Shown: positions 1 to 8,380, counted from the stretch's first letter. The stretch is 44,838 nucleotides of DNA from an uncultured Alphaproteobacteria bacterium (GCA_902621165.1 CACNKX010000001.1:1-44838); one strand, 5' to 3'. Notes: generated from the sequence alone by a model not told the origin. Numbers and translations are program-made.

Positions 1-762
1 GCTCAACAAAATCGTCATTGGGATTTTAATATGGAAGAGGGTTTTCTTGATACATCAAGATTAGCTAAAATTATTGCTAATCCAAATAATAAATTAAGCT
101 ACAAAATAGAAAAAGAAGTTGAATTTAAAGATACTATTGTGAGTCTTCTAATTGATAATTCTGGTTCAATGAGAGGCAGACCAATTACAGTTGCAGCTCT
201 TTGTTCAGATATTTTAGCAAAAACATTGGAAAGATGCTTAATTAAATCTGAAATATTAGGGTTTACAACCAAAGCTTGGAAGGGAGGTAACTCTAGAGAA
301 AAATGGATCAAAAATGGAAAGCCTTCTAACCCAGGTAGGTTAAATGATCTAAGACATATTATCTATAAATCTGCAGACTCACCATGGAGGAGATCAAAGA
401 AAAATTTGGGCTTATTATTGAAAGAGGGAATTTTGAAAGAAAATGTCGATGGAGAAGCTTTATCATGGGCTTATAATAGATTATCTTTTAGAAAGGAAAA
501 AAGAAAAATTCTCATTGTTATAAGTGATGGTGCTCCAGTTGATGACTCAACACTTTCTGTAAATCCAGGTAATTATTTAGAAAAAAATTTAAGAGATATA
601 ATTGCTGAAATTGAAAAAAAAGATGAAATTGAATTAATTGCTATAGGCATTGGGCATGATGTTTCAAGATACTATAGTAAGGCTGTAACAATAATGGATG
701 TCGATCAATTAGGTGAAGTATTACTAAATCAATTATCTGCTACTTTTCATTTAGATAATTAA
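1..762 (+). CDS. cobT: Cobaltochelatase subunit CobT, C-terminal part (5' end outside window)
   Basis: The reading frame is open from base 1, so the ATG at 31 is internal and the gene starts upstream of the window. The visible 253 residues are the C-terminal von Willebrand A domain of CobT. CobT works with CobS as the AAA-type chaperone pair that drives ATP-dependent cobalt insertion by CobN in aerobic cobalamin synthesis. The MIDAS metal-binding motif DNSGSM lies at about 154-171 bp, followed by the typical RGRP, the WRRSKKN region, and the second metal-site strand [12 protein letters not shown] at about 520-555 bp. The stop codon overlaps the convergent tgt stop by 4 bases (TTAA, 759-762). 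No cobS or cobN is in view, so whether a full cobalamin pathway exists cannot be judged. Family assignment is firm. Confidence 0.93.
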   Translation, partial: AQQNRHWDFNMEEGFLDTSRLAKIIANPNNKLSYKIEKEVEFKDTIVSLLIDNSGSMRGRPITVAALCSDILAKTLERCLIKSEILGFTTKAWKGGNSREKWIKNGKPSNPGRLNDLRHIIYKSADSPWRRSKKNLGLLLKEGILKENVDGEALSWAYNRLSFRKEKRKILIVISDGAPVDDSTLSVNPGNYLEKNLRDIIAEIEKKDEIELIAIGIGHDVSRYYSKAVTIMDVDQLGEVLLNQLSATFHLDN

Positions 763-1958
763 GAATTTAGCCATTTCTTTTTTGCATTATCAAAATCATT
801 GTTATCAATTGAGCTTCTAACTTCTTTCATAAGATTATTCATAAAATATATATTATGATTAGTAAGCAATTGTAATCCTAGTAATTCTTGTGCAGAAAAA
901 AGATGGTATAAATATGCCAGTGTAAAGTTCTTACAAGTATAGCAATTACATTCATTATCGATTGGGTTTAAATTATTTTTATATTTAACATTTTTTAAGT
1001 TTATTTTTCCCTGTTTACCTTTAACTAAAGCTGATCCATGTCTAGCAATTCTAGTTGGACTTACACAATCAAATGTATCGATTCCATCTGCAACAAAATC
1101 CCATATATCCATTGGATCACCTATGCCTAGTAAATGTACTGGACGAGTATTATCTAATTTAGAAGAAGTAAAATGAACTATATCTTTCATTTCATCTTTA
1201 TTTGATCCTAAACTTCCACCAATAGCAATTCCAAAAGTGTTGATTTTTTTTGTACTAAATTCAATGCTTTCTTCTCTTAAATCTCTGTAAATTCCTCCTT
1301 GAATAATACTATACATTTCTTGTCTACCAGCTGAGCCATATTTAGGATTATAATTAAGTTTAGAGTTAAAGGCATTGATTGATCTTAAAGACCATCTATG
1401 ACTTCTTAACATAGAATCAGATGTGTACGTTTTATCCACATTATAAGGAGTACATTCATCAAAAACTAAGATGAAATCTGCACCAAGATTTCTTTGAACC
1501 TCAATTGATTTTTCAGGAGATAAAATGTGAGTAGAACCATCTATATAGGACTTGAATAATGCGCCCTCTTCATTCAAATTTATTAAAGTTTTTTTATTTT
1601 TTGAATTTGTTTTTCGCCCTTTTATTTCATCAGCAACTGATCCATGTCCAAGAGAAAAAATTTGAAATCCACCACTATCTGTTAACATAGGACCATCCCA
1701 ACCCGTAAATTTATGAAGACCTCCATGTTGAGCTATTAGTTCACTACCTGGCTGAAGCATTAAATGGTATGTATTAGATAATATAATTTGTGTATTATTT
1801 TTTTTTGCTTCAAGTGTAGTAAAAGATTTTAGTGCAGCTTTTGTTGCACAAAAAATAAATGCTGGAGTTTCAATATCACCATGTGGTGTAGAAATTTTTC
1901 CTGTTCTTGCTTTATTATTTTTATTTGTTTTTATAACTTTCCAAGAAAAGTTAGTCAT
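759..1958 (-). CDS. tgt: tRNA-guanine transglycosylase, non-canonical (queuine-salvage-like) subgroup
   Basis: Exchanges guanine-34 of GUN-anticodon tRNAs for a queuosine precursor base. Visible active-site parts (numbered from the ATG at 1958, 399 aa): first Asp in DSGGFQ (D94), base-pocket FDECTPY (D167, C169), nucleophile Asp in FDCVSPTR (D297), and the zinc site C337, C339, C342 with H368. It is longer than the usual 375 or so residues because of an insertion after FSL (residues about 102-135, with [10 protein letters not shown] and EEGALFKSY). The pocket loop reads GGSLGSN where typical bacterial enzymes have GGLAVGE. From memory this resembles the chlamydial-type subgroup. A TTG at 1973 gives a longer frame, but the ATG at 1958 makes an 8-base overlap with the upstream transporter gene and is preferred. 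Neither start has a clear Shine-Dalgarno sequence. Confidence 0.95.
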   Translation of the reverse strand: MTNFSWKVIKTNKNNKARTGKISTPHGDIETPAFIFCATKAALKSFTTLEAKKNNTQIILSNTYHLMLQPGSELIAQHGGLHKFTGWDGPMLTDSGGFQIFSLGHGSVADEIKGRKTNSKNKKTLINLNEEGALFKSYIDGSTHILSPEKSIEVQRNLGADFILVFDECTPYNVDKTYTSDSMLRSHRWSLRSINAFNSKLNYNPKYGSAGRQEMYSIIQGGIYRDLREESIEFSTKKINTFGIAIGGSLGSNKDEMKDIVHFTSSKLDNTRPVHLLGIGDPMDIWDFVADGIDTFDCVSPTRIARHGSALVKGKQGKINLKNVKYKNNLNPIDNECNCYTCKNFTLAYLYHLFSAQELLGLQLLTNHNIYFMNNLMKEVRSSIDNNDFDNAKKKWLNS

Positions 1959-2691
1959 TAGTTTTTGGGACAAAAAACTTAGCTATATAAATAAAAGGAG
2001 TGTCAAGTAGGGCTATAAATATTCTAAGAAAATAAGTGCCTAAAATATAAATCATTATGACATTATACACACTTACTGGTTCAGGATTTAATAATATCCA
2101 AGCAAATATACTAAAGACAGTGTTGTCAACCAAAGAGGAGGTAATAGTAGATAAATTATTTCTTAACCAGAGAGACTTGCCTGATAAAGCTTGCTTCAAA
2201 TAGTTAAAGAACCAAACATCAAAATATTGGCTTATTAAATATGCTATCATACTAGCTATGAAAAATCTTGTCATTGGAGTAAATACATTTGATAAACTCT
2301 CTTGTACCCAATCAGCATCTGATGGTTGAAAACCAATAGTAATTACCATTAATAAAGTCATAAATAAGAATGCGCTGAAACCAATTAAAATATTCATTCT
2401 AGCTTTTTCCTTGCCATAATATTCAGATAAAATATCAGTACATAAAAATGTGGAAGCAAAAAGTATAGTTCCTAAAGCTACTGGCTCGGGTGAATAAAAA
2501 AAATCTACTGTTTTTAAAACTTGAATATTTCCTGTAATTACAGCTAGTGCAGAATAGATAAAAATTCCTATATATCCAAATATCCTTAAAAAAATAAGGA
2601 TAGAAAAAAAACAAAAAAGGAGCATTATGAACCACATTAGTTCAGTGCTAAGGGAATTAAGTATTGTAGTTAATTCAAAGAAAAATCCCAT
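1951..2691 (-). CDS. yhhQ: Queuosine precursor transporter (YhhQ/VUT family)
   Basis: Integral inner-membrane protein of 246 aa with about six hydrophobic segments. It carries the family hallmarks TDILSEYYGK (about residue 87), DVWFFNYLK, RNNLST and DNTVFS. Members of this family import preQ0, preQ1 or queuine. The gene lies directly upstream of tgt on the same strand and overlaps it by 8 bases, which ties transport to tRNA base exchange. No queC, queD, queE, queF, queA or queG is in the window, so the pair could form a minimal salvage route. Family membership is clear; the exact substrate is inferred. Confidence 0.93.
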   Translation of the reverse strand: MGFFFELTTILNSLSTELMWFIMLLFCFFSILIFLRIFGYIGIFIYSALAVITGNIQVLKTVDFFYSPEPVALGTILFASTFLCTDILSEYYGKEKARMNILIGFSAFLFMTLLMVITIGFQPSDADWVQESLSNVFTPMTRFFIASMIAYLISQYFDVWFFNYLKQALSGKSLWLRNNLSTITSSLVDNTVFSIFAWILLNPEPVSVYNVIMIYILGTYFLRIFIALLDTPFIYIAKFFVPKTND

Positions 2692-2699
2692 TACAAAAT

Positions 2700-2981
2700 T
2701 TAATTAGATTTTGATAGAATAGTTTTTTTTAATTTTTTTGCTTTTAACGGTAATTTAGAATTAGGTGTATTAATCAAAAATTCATCTAAACCACCTTTTT
2801 TTTCAACTGTTCGAATTGTGCTAACAGCAACTTTCAATTGGAATTTTTGACCTAAAACTTCACTAGCAAAAGTTATATTCTGAAGATTTGGTTTAAAACG
2901 TCTTTTCGTTCTGTTTTTAGCATGACTGACATTATTACCAGTTTGAAACGACTTTCCAGTTAATTCACATCTCATTGACAT
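2700..2981 (-). CDS. rpmB: 50S ribosomal protein L28
   Basis: Small basic ribosomal protein of about 93 aa with the L28 signature RCELTGKS, TGNNVSHAKN and RTKRRFKPNLQ near the N-terminus, as in alphaproteobacterial L28. An ATG at 2993 extends the frame by four residues, but family members begin with Met-(Ser/Ala)-x-Arg-Cys, so the ATG at 2981 (MSMRCELTG) is preferred; the ATG two codons later is also possible. It is followed 8 bases later by the transporter gene, so rpmB, yhhQ and tgt are probably cotranscribed. A TTGACA hexamer just upstream at 3013-3018 suggests its own promoter. Confidence 0.95.
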   Translation of the reverse strand: MSMRCELTGKSFQTGNNVSHAKNRTKRRFKPNLQNITFASEVLGQKFQLKVAVSTIRTVEKKGGLDEFLINTPNSKLPLKAKKLKKTILSKSN

Positions 2982-3012
2982 AATAGTTTGCATGTAAATA
3001 TAAAAATTACTT

Positions 3013-3018
3013 TGTCAA
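3013..3018 (-). promoter_or_regulatory. Possible -35 hexamer for the rpmB-yhhQ-tgt operon
   Basis: The minus strand reads TTGACA here, a perfect -35 consensus in the short gap between the HAD gene and rpmB. No good -10 stands 17 bases away; TACATG at 16 bases is the nearest fit (3 of 6). If used, transcription would start only a few bases before the rpmB ATG at 2981. This is one of only three same-strand gaps of notable size in the window. Confidence 0.35.
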
Positions 3019-3023
3019 GTATT

Positions 3024-3860
3024 CTAAATACTAAATTTATCTATGATATAAGTTGGGACTATTTGATGATTTTTAATTAAATTATTTATTTGAGTTAAAT
3101 CTTTATGAATACCAGATTTTACTAAAACACTATCTATTTCAAAATTATTAGCACCTTGAATGTCATGAAATAATGAGTCTCCAATAGCTACTGTTCTCTT
3201 TTTTTCTAAATTAATTTGGTTTGTGGTTTCAGTGTAGATGGCTACATCAGGCTTACCTTTTATAATAACTTTTCCACCCATTTTTTTGTATATTTCGCCA
3301 ATAGCCCCCATACAGAAGACATTTTTTTTACTATTATTTTCAACTGTTTCAAAGTCAGGGTTTGCACAATACATTGTTATTTCTTTTTTATAAGCTACTT
3401 CTAATAATGGGACGTAATCTATTGGTTGTAACCTTAGAAAAGGGGTGCAAGCTAAAATTAAATCTGATTCTTCTACTTTTTCTACAAAATTAAAATTTAA
3501 ACCATCTCTAAAATTGAGACCATCCTCTTTTTGTTCATCAAAAATATGAAAACAATTTTTTTTATTTTTATCATCTAAATATTTTTTTTTTAGTAATTGC
3601 CAAATCATTTCTCCACTTGTAACTGTATTTAAAAAAGAATTTTTTTTAAAACCAAGCTTTGGCAATCTATCTATGGATGTTTTTGATCTTTTTGATGAAT
3701 TTGAAATTATAAACAAATTTTTATTATTACTATTTAGAATATTTATAGAATTAAAAGCATGATCATATCCAAATGTTCCATCATGCATAACACCCCATTG
3801 ATCAATTATAAAGTTGTCATAATCATTAATTATTTCTTCAATTGAGTTTATTTTTTTCAC
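3024..3860 (-). CDS. HAD-superfamily class IIA hydrolase (TIGR01459 type)
   Basis: A 278 aa cytosolic phosphatase-like protein. The N-terminal HAD motif I appears as DQWGVMHDG (residues about 20-28), a variant of the DxDGxL motif typical of TIGR01459 proteins; ISNSSKR (about 52-58) is motif II; GKPD and GDSLFHDIQGA near the C-terminus are the lysine and Mg-binding motifs III/IV. Class IIA relatives act on sugar phosphates or nucleotides, but the substrate of this alphaproteobacterial group is not known to me. The start is GTG at 3860, 2 bases after the pyrD stop, so it is the last gene of the marR-lysS-pyrD operon. No alternative ATG precedes the motif I region. Confidence 0.87.
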   Translation of the reverse strand: MKKINSIEEIINDYDNFIIDQWGVMHDGTFGYDHAFNSINILNSNNKNLFIISNSSKRSKTSIDRLPKLGFKKNSFLNTVTSGEMIWQLLKKKYLDDKNKKNCFHIFDEQKEDGLNFRDGLNFNFVEKVEESDLILACTPFLRLQPIDYVPLLEVAYKKEITMYCANPDFETVENNSKKNVFCMGAIGEIYKKMGGKVIIKGKPDVAIYTETTNQINLEKKRTVAIGDSLFHDIQGANNFEIDSVLVKSGIHKDLTQINNLIKNHQIVPTYIIDKFSI

Positions 3861-3862
3861 TG

Positions 3863-4918
3863 CTATACTGATTTACCAATAAGTTCAGATACATTTTTAT
3901 ATCCATCTGTTTTAATTAGGTCAATCAAGTCACTTTTCATACTATTTATTAAATTTGGACCAGAATAAACCAAGGCAGTATATAGTTGAACTAAAGAAGC
4001 TCCAGATTTAATTTTTTCGTAACAGTCCTTTCCACTTGATATACCACCCACTCCTATTAATGGTATTTGACCATTAGTTAATTCATACATTTTTTTCAAA
4101 ATTATATTTGAATTATCATATAGAGGCTTGCCACTTAAACCACCTTTTTTTCCTTTATTTACAGAAATTAAATTACTCTCTCTCTTGATTGTGCTATTTG
4201 TAAGTATTAACCCATCTATGCTATTAGCTAGGGAAATTAAAGCTATATCTCTAAGTTGATCCTCATTTAGATCAGGTGAAATTTTTATTAATATTGGCTT
4301 TGTTTTAATATTTTTTATCTCATCTCTTTTCTTTATAATTTTTTTTATTAATTTTTCTATCTTTCCTCGCAATTGTAGATCTCTCAAACCTACAGTATTT
4401 GGTGAGGATATATTTATAGTTATATAACTTGCAAAATCACCTAACTGTTCTAAACCAATTAGATAATCATCAATAGCTTCAGTTGAATTTTTATTTTTTC
4501 CAATATTAACTCCTACAATTTTATTATTTAAGTATGATTTTTGGTGTTTAATTAAATTTTTTTTTACTTTTTGAATACCCTTATTATTAAATCCTAAACT
4601 ATTGATTATAGCTTTATCTTCACATAATCTAAATACTCTAGGTTTAGAATTACCACTTTGAGGTAATGGAGTAATTGTGCCAACCTCAAGAAAACCAAAA
4701 CCAAATGAAAACATGGAATGCATAACTTCAGCATTTTTATCGAAACCTGCAGCGAGTCCAATAGGATTTGGAAAATCTAAACCCATTAAATGTTGTGAAA
4801 GAATAGAGTCCTCAATATTTTTTTGTCTTACTTTGAAATATTTTAAAAAATTAATTGTAATAGTATGCGATAACTCGGGAGGTAATAATCTTAATATTTT
4901 TAATGAACTATTGTACAA
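3863..4918 (-). CDS. pyrD: Dihydroorotate dehydrogenase (quinone), class 2
   Basis: Oxidises dihydroorotate to orotate in pyrimidine synthesis and passes electrons to ubiquinone at the inner membrane. The 351 aa protein has the class 2 N-terminal helix (LRLLPPELSH) and FMN-binding regions PNPIGLAAGFDKN (about residue 50) and FLEVGTITPLPQ. NISSPNT near residue 172 carries the class 2 catalytic serine. GLSGKPL and IPLIGVGGISSG near the C-terminus bind the phosphate. The start is TTG at 4918, only 5 bases past the lysS stop; no in-frame ATG lies before the conserved region. Length and motifs are complete. Confidence 0.95.
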   Translation of the reverse strand: MYNSSLKILRLLPPELSHTITINFLKYFKVRQKNIEDSILSQHLMGLDFPNPIGLAAGFDKNAEVMHSMFSFGFGFLEVGTITPLPQSGNSKPRVFRLCEDKAIINSLGFNNKGIQKVKKNLIKHQKSYLNNKIVGVNIGKNKNSTEAIDDYLIGLEQLGDFASYITINISSPNTVGLRDLQLRGKIEKLIKKIIKKRDEIKNIKTKPILIKISPDLNEDQLRDIALISLANSIDGLILTNSTIKRESNLISVNKGKKGGLSGKPLYDNSNIILKKMYELTNGQIPLIGVGGISSGKDCYEKIKSGASLVQLYTALVYSGPNLINSMKSDLIDLIKTDGYKNVSELIGKSV

Positions 4919-4922
4919 TAAA

Positions 4923-6506
4923 TTAATTATCTATTAATTTTTTTAGATAATCAATAGTTTCTCTTAAACCAAATAATTTAAAAAATGATCCTAGTCTTGG
5001 ACCTTGATCTTGACCAAGCATAACTTGATATACTAATTTAAAAAAATCTTTTAAGTTTTCGAATTCGTGCTTTTTTCCTACTTCGTATAATAATGTTTGA
5101 ATATCTTCAGATGAACTGTTTTCAGTAACCTCATTTTCTAAAACATTAATAATATCAATAAATACCTCTTTATTACTACTATCGATCTCTAAAAATTTCT
5201 TTTTAGGCAAAATAAAATCTTCATAGTAATTTAGTGCAAAGTCTATGAGACGGTCAAATTCAGGATTATTTTCAGCATTAATTTTATCATCATATTTATT
5301 AATAAAAGACCATATAACTTTTTTATCTTTAGAATTAGAAACATTTACTAGGTTAGTTAGAGTATTAAAATTTATTTCTGATTTAAATTCATTTGGTTTT
5401 CCTGAATGAATATGCCAAATAGGATTATCATACTGTTTATTTTTGTCTAAACTTGAGTATGAATTATAATGAGAAAGATAATCATCTACAGTTTTAGGAA
5501 TAACATCAAAGTGAAGTTTCTTTGCTGATTTTGGTTTTTGGAACATATAGAGTGCGAGACTTTCAGGAGATGCATAACGCAGCCACTCATCCACACTAAT
5601 ACCATTTCCAACTGATTTAGAAATTTTTTCACCTTTTTCATCCAAAAACATTTCATAAATTAGATTAGTTGGTGGTTTTTTATTTAATACTCTACAAATC
5701 TTGGATCCTAAATCAACACTTTCTGTAAGATCTTTACCGCACATTTCGTAGTCAACATCAAATGACATCCATCTCATTGCCCAATCAACTTTCCATTGTA
5801 ACTTACATTTTCCATTAATTACTTCTGTTTCAACTAACTTGTCTAAAGATGGATCTTTGTAAATAATTGTTTTTGAATCCATTTTATATTCTTCAATTTT
5901 TACCTGAAGTACCTCACCTGAATTTTCACTTATTGGTAGAAATGGACTGTAAGTTTCTTTTCTCTCTGCTCTTAAGGTAGGTAGAATAATATTTAATATT
6001 TTTGAATAGTTTTCAAATATACTTAATATTGTTTCATTAAAATCTCCATTTTGGTATTTTTCTGTTGAACTAACAAACTCATAGTCGAAATTAAATTCAT
6101 CTAAAAAACTTCTAAGTTTTGCATTATTATGATGTCCAAAACTTTCAAATTTATCAAATGGATCTGGTATTGAAGTAAGTGGCTTGCCTATATATTTTTC
6201 TAACATTTCTTTATTTGGAACGTTTTCAGGAACTTTTCTTAATCCATCCATATCATCAGAAAATGTAATTAGTTTTGTTGGGCAATCAACTATAGAGCTA
6301 AATGCATTTTTTACCATTGATGTTCTGACAACTTCACCAAAAGTTCCAATATGAGGTAAACCAGATGGACCATAACCAGTTTCTAGTAATACATATCCCT
6401 TTGATGGAACTTTAAAATTTTGTAAACCACCATTTTTTTTTATGATTTGTAATGCTTCTTTAAAAGGCCAAGCTTTTAAGGATTGTGCTAATTCTTGATC
6501 AATCAT
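4923..6506 (-). CDS. lysS: Lysyl-tRNA synthetase, class I
   Basis: Charges tRNA-Lys. At 527 aa this is the archaeal-type class I enzyme (also called LysK) found in alphaproteobacteria and spirochaetes, not the class II enzyme of most bacteria. The HIGH-type motif is PHIGT (about residues 52-56) and the KMSKS-type loop is KISKS (about residue 295), followed by VGNGISVDEWL. The C-terminal helical anticodon-binding part ends with DQGPRLGSFFKLFG. Its ATG overlaps the marR stop by 8 bases (6499-6506, ATGATTGA), so it is translated from the same message as the MarR repressor. No T-box or other leader is present. Confidence 0.96.
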   Translation of the reverse strand: MIDQELAQSLKAWPFKEALQIIKKNGGLQNFKVPSKGYVLLETGYGPSGLPHIGTFGEVVRTSMVKNAFSSIVDCPTKLITFSDDMDGLRKVPENVPNKEMLEKYIGKPLTSIPDPFDKFESFGHHNNAKLRSFLDEFNFDYEFVSSTEKYQNGDFNETILSIFENYSKILNIILPTLRAERKETYSPFLPISENSGEVLQVKIEEYKMDSKTIIYKDPSLDKLVETEVINGKCKLQWKVDWAMRWMSFDVDYEMCGKDLTESVDLGSKICRVLNKKPPTNLIYEMFLDEKGEKISKSVGNGISVDEWLRYASPESLALYMFQKPKSAKKLHFDVIPKTVDDYLSHYNSYSSLDKNKQYDNPIWHIHSGKPNEFKSEINFNTLTNLVNVSNSKDKKVIWSFINKYDDKINAENNPEFDRLIDFALNYYEDFILPKKKFLEIDSSNKEVFIDIINVLENEVTENSSSEDIQTLLYEVGKKHEFENLKDFFKLVYQVMLGQDQGPRLGSFFKLFGLRETIDYLKKLIDN

Positions 6507-6960
6507 TTAATTTTGCTCTAATTCTAATTTTTTTACCCAATAACAACTTTAATGAATTTGTGAAATTAAAAATTTCAGATCCTAATCTATTAAATAATTC
6601 ATTTTCTAGCTCAATTATATTATCAATGATATTATTAATTAAATCATTCCCTGCTGCTGTTAGAATTAAACTATCAGATCTTTTATCTTGTGGCTGTTGT
6701 TTTGATATTAACTTCTTTTCTTCTAGATTAGAAACACGTAAGCTAACAACTGATCTATCAATAGACGAATTTTTACATATATCCTGTTGAGTAATATTTA
6801 TGTTTTCTTGCTGTAATAAATAAATTGTCTCAAGAATAAGATATTCATTTAATGTGATTTGACTCTCTTTTAATTTATGTCTTACTTTAGATTGCCATAA
6901 GTTTGATGTTTGCCAAATTAATAATGCTAATCTATTCTCATTAAGAGAAGTATCTGCCAT
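6499..6960 (-). CDS. MarR-family transcriptional regulator
   Basis: A 153 aa winged-helix repressor. The N-terminal dimerisation helix (LALLIWQTSNLW) is followed by a helix-turn-helix (QQDICKNSSIDRSVVSLRVSNLEEKKLI) and the wing KQQPQDKRSDSLILTAAG, the latter a MarR hallmark. It starts with ATG at 6960, six bases downstream of a 19-base perfect dyad (6967-6985) that overlaps a likely -10 element, so autorepression is expected. The downstream genes lysS, pyrD and the HAD gene follow with overlap or tiny gaps, so they probably come under the same repressor. The ligand is unknown. Confidence 0.93.
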   Translation of the reverse strand: MADTSLNENRLALLIWQTSNLWQSKVRHKLKESQITLNEYLILETIYLLQQENINITQQDICKNSSIDRSVVSLRVSNLEEKKLISKQQPQDKRSDSLILTAAGNDLINNIIDNIIELENELFNRLGSEIFNFTNSLKLLLGKKIRIRAKLND

Positions 6961-6966
6961 AGTTTT

Positions 6967-6989
6967 TATACAAACTGTTTGTATACAAA
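6967..6989 (-). promoter_or_regulatory. MarR operator: overlapping perfect dyads upstream of marR
   Basis: Bases 6967-6985 form a 9+1+9 perfect inverted repeat (TATACAAAC T GTTTGTATA). Bases 6978-6989 form a second, overlapping perfect 12-base palindrome, TTTGTATACAAA. The size and position, six bases before the marR ATG, fit MarR-family operators. The element overlaps the -10 region of the promoter whose TTGACA -35 box lies at 7001-7006, so binding would block RNA polymerase. Three GTATA/TATAC half-sites could support more than one dimer. Confidence 0.75.
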
Positions 6990-7006
6990 TTAATAATTTA
7001 TGTCAA
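6978..7006 (-). promoter_or_regulatory. Promoter of the marR-lysS-pyrD-HAD operon
   Basis: On the minus strand a perfect TTGACA (7001-7006) is followed after 17 bases by TACAAA (4 of 6 matches to TATAAT, 6978-6983). A TATACA at 15-base spacing is an alternative -10. The -35 box sits just past the ferredoxin stop codon, so the operon has its own promoter rather than relying on read-through from the ferredoxin genes. Confidence 0.6.
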
Positions 7007-7008
7007 TA

Positions 7009-7320
7009 CTATTCTGGTGCAATTTCTATCTCTAGACCATCAAGCTCTTCAGAAAGCTCAATTTGACAAGATAATCTGGAATTATTTTTAACATCAAAAG
7101 CTTGATCAAGCATAGATTCTTCATCATCATCCATATTTTTTAGCTTGTTCGTCCATTTTTCATCAATATAAACATGACAGGTAGCGCAAGCACAACATCC
7201 TCCACAGGAAGCTTCAATATCGTAGCCATTGTCTCTAAGGGTTTCCATTAATGTAAAATTACTATCATATTCAATTTCAGACTTTTTACCTGATCTATCT
7301 GTGATAATTAACTTTGGCAT
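7009..7320 (-). CDS. [2Fe-2S] ferredoxin, adrenodoxin type
   Basis: A 103 aa soluble electron carrier. The cluster ligands follow the vertebrate-adrenodoxin/Isc-ferredoxin spacing: C39, five residues, C45, two residues, C48, then C85. Two extra cysteines, C42 and C43, lie in the loop. The pattern CATCHVYID is typical of alphaproteobacterial FdxB/mitochondrial Yah1-like proteins, used in Fe-S cluster assembly, heme A synthesis or P450 reduction. Its ATG shares one base with the stop of the upstream reductase gene (TAATG at 7320), so the redox pair is translationally coupled. The specific partner beyond the reductase is inferred. Confidence 0.94.
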   Translation of the reverse strand: MPKLIITDRSGKKSEIEYDSNFTLMETLRDNGYDIEASCGGCCACATCHVYIDEKWTNKLKNMDDDEESMLDQAFDVKNNSRLSCQIELSEELDGLEIEIAPE

Positions 7321-8330
7321 TAAACGCCTAGTTTTTTTTGAAGTTCTTTGGAAGATGTTGTGTATCTAAAAATGTTTTTCTTATCAGGAAAGCAAAACTT
7401 AAATACTTCTTGAGCCATTAAAGCAGACTCATGAAATCCTGATAGAATAAGCTTAAGTTTTCCTGGGTACCAATTTATGTCGCCTATCGCAAAAATTGAA
7501 GGTGTAGAAGTTTGAAATTTTTCAGTGTCCACTTTAATTAAGTTCTCATGTAAGTTTAGACCCCATTCCGCAATTGGACCTAGTTCCATTTTTAAACCAA
7601 AAAATGGTAAAAGATAATCTACTTCAATATTTGATTTTTCATCATCATTTTCGTATTCTAGCATTATTCTACTATCTTGAATTTTAGAAATCTTTTTTAT
7701 TTGGCCCTTTAAAAATTTAATTTTTCCTTTTGTTTCTAGTTCTTGCATTTTTGAAACAGAATCAGGTGCTGCCCTAAACTCTTTTCTTCTATGTATTAGA
7801 GTTATATTGGAATCCTTAGATAGTTCGTTTGTCCAATCCAAAGCAGAGTCTCCTCCTCCTGCAATTAAGATTTTTTTATTCTTAAATATTGATTTATCTC
7901 TTATTGCGTAAAAAACATTTTTGTTTTCGAAATTCTCAATATTCTCAATTGGAGGTTTTCGGGGCACAAAACTTCCCGCCCCTGCTGCCACTACTATACA
8001 TTTTGCTTCAACTTTTGTTCCAATATTAGTTTCTACAATCCAACCATATTCTGTTTTAGCAATTTTCTCGACTTGTTGGTTGAGATGAAATTTAGGTTTA
8101 AAAGGGTTTATTTGTTTAATTAACTCGTCAGTTAATTCTTGTCCTGTTACAACTGGTCTAGAGGGAATATCATAAATTGGTTTTTCTGGGTACAATTCAG
8201 CACACTGACCTCCAACCTTATCTAAATTATCAACCAAATGACATTTTATATTTAAAAGACCTAATTCAAATACAGCAAATAAGCCTACCGGACCTGCACC
8301 TATGATTACTACATCAGTTTTTTCTGTCAT
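7320..8330 (-). CDS. Ferredoxin--NADP+ reductase, thioredoxin-reductase-like
   Basis: FAD enzyme of 336 aa that moves electrons between NADPH and ferredoxin. The FAD-binding GAGPVG sits at residues about 11-16, then GGQCAELYPEKPIYDIPS, the signature of the TrxR-like FNR group. The NADPH-binding site is AGGGDSALDW, and the C-terminal FAD contact is FAIGDINWYPGK. The CxxC redox pair of true thioredoxin reductases is absent, as expected for this class. It is cotranscribed with the ferredoxin it presumably reduces and is divergent from heme A synthase across a 53-base gap. Confidence 0.93.
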   Translation of the reverse strand: MTEKTDVVIIGAGPVGLFAVFELGLLNIKCHLVDNLDKVGGQCAELYPEKPIYDIPSRPVVTGQELTDELIKQINPFKPKFHLNQQVEKIAKTEYGWIVETNIGTKVEAKCIVVAAGAGSFVPRKPPIENIENFENKNVFYAIRDKSIFKNKKILIAGGGDSALDWTNELSKDSNITLIHRRKEFRAAPDSVSKMQELETKGKIKFLKGQIKKISKIQDSRIMLEYENDDEKSNIEVDYLLPFFGLKMELGPIAEWGLNLHENLIKVDTEKFQTSTPSIFAIGDINWYPGKLKLILSGFHESALMAQEVFKFCFPDKKNIFRYTTSSKELQKKLGV

Positions 8331-8366
8331 ATGTGAAAAATAACAACTTTTTTTATTATTTCTAGG

Positions 8367-8380
8367 GATTATATATAATC
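8367..8380. promoter_or_regulatory. Palindromic divergent promoter between ferredoxin reductase and heme A synthase
   Basis: The 14 bases form a perfect palindrome, GATTATATATAATC, that contains a consensus TATAAT on each strand (plus 8374-8379, minus 8368-8373), back to back. The plus -10 ends 4 bases before the COX15 ATG, so that message would have almost no leader; the minus -10 is 38 bases before the reductase ATG. Neither strand has a strong -35. A role as an operator is also possible. Confidence 0.5.

Noticed and set aside
1958..1973. TTG start at 1973 for tgt
   Set aside because: ATG at 1958 gives the same 8-base overlap geometry seen at five other junctions, and the extra residues are not part of the family N-terminus.
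6485..6790. A 101-codon plus-strand frame antisense to marR and the lysS start
   Set aside because: No family resemblance and fully inside two well supported minus-strand genes; it is a shadow frame.
6961..7008. T-box or lysine riboswitch in front of the lysS operon
   Set aside because: The gap is only 48 bases and is filled by a promoter and a dyad operator; no leader RNA could fit.
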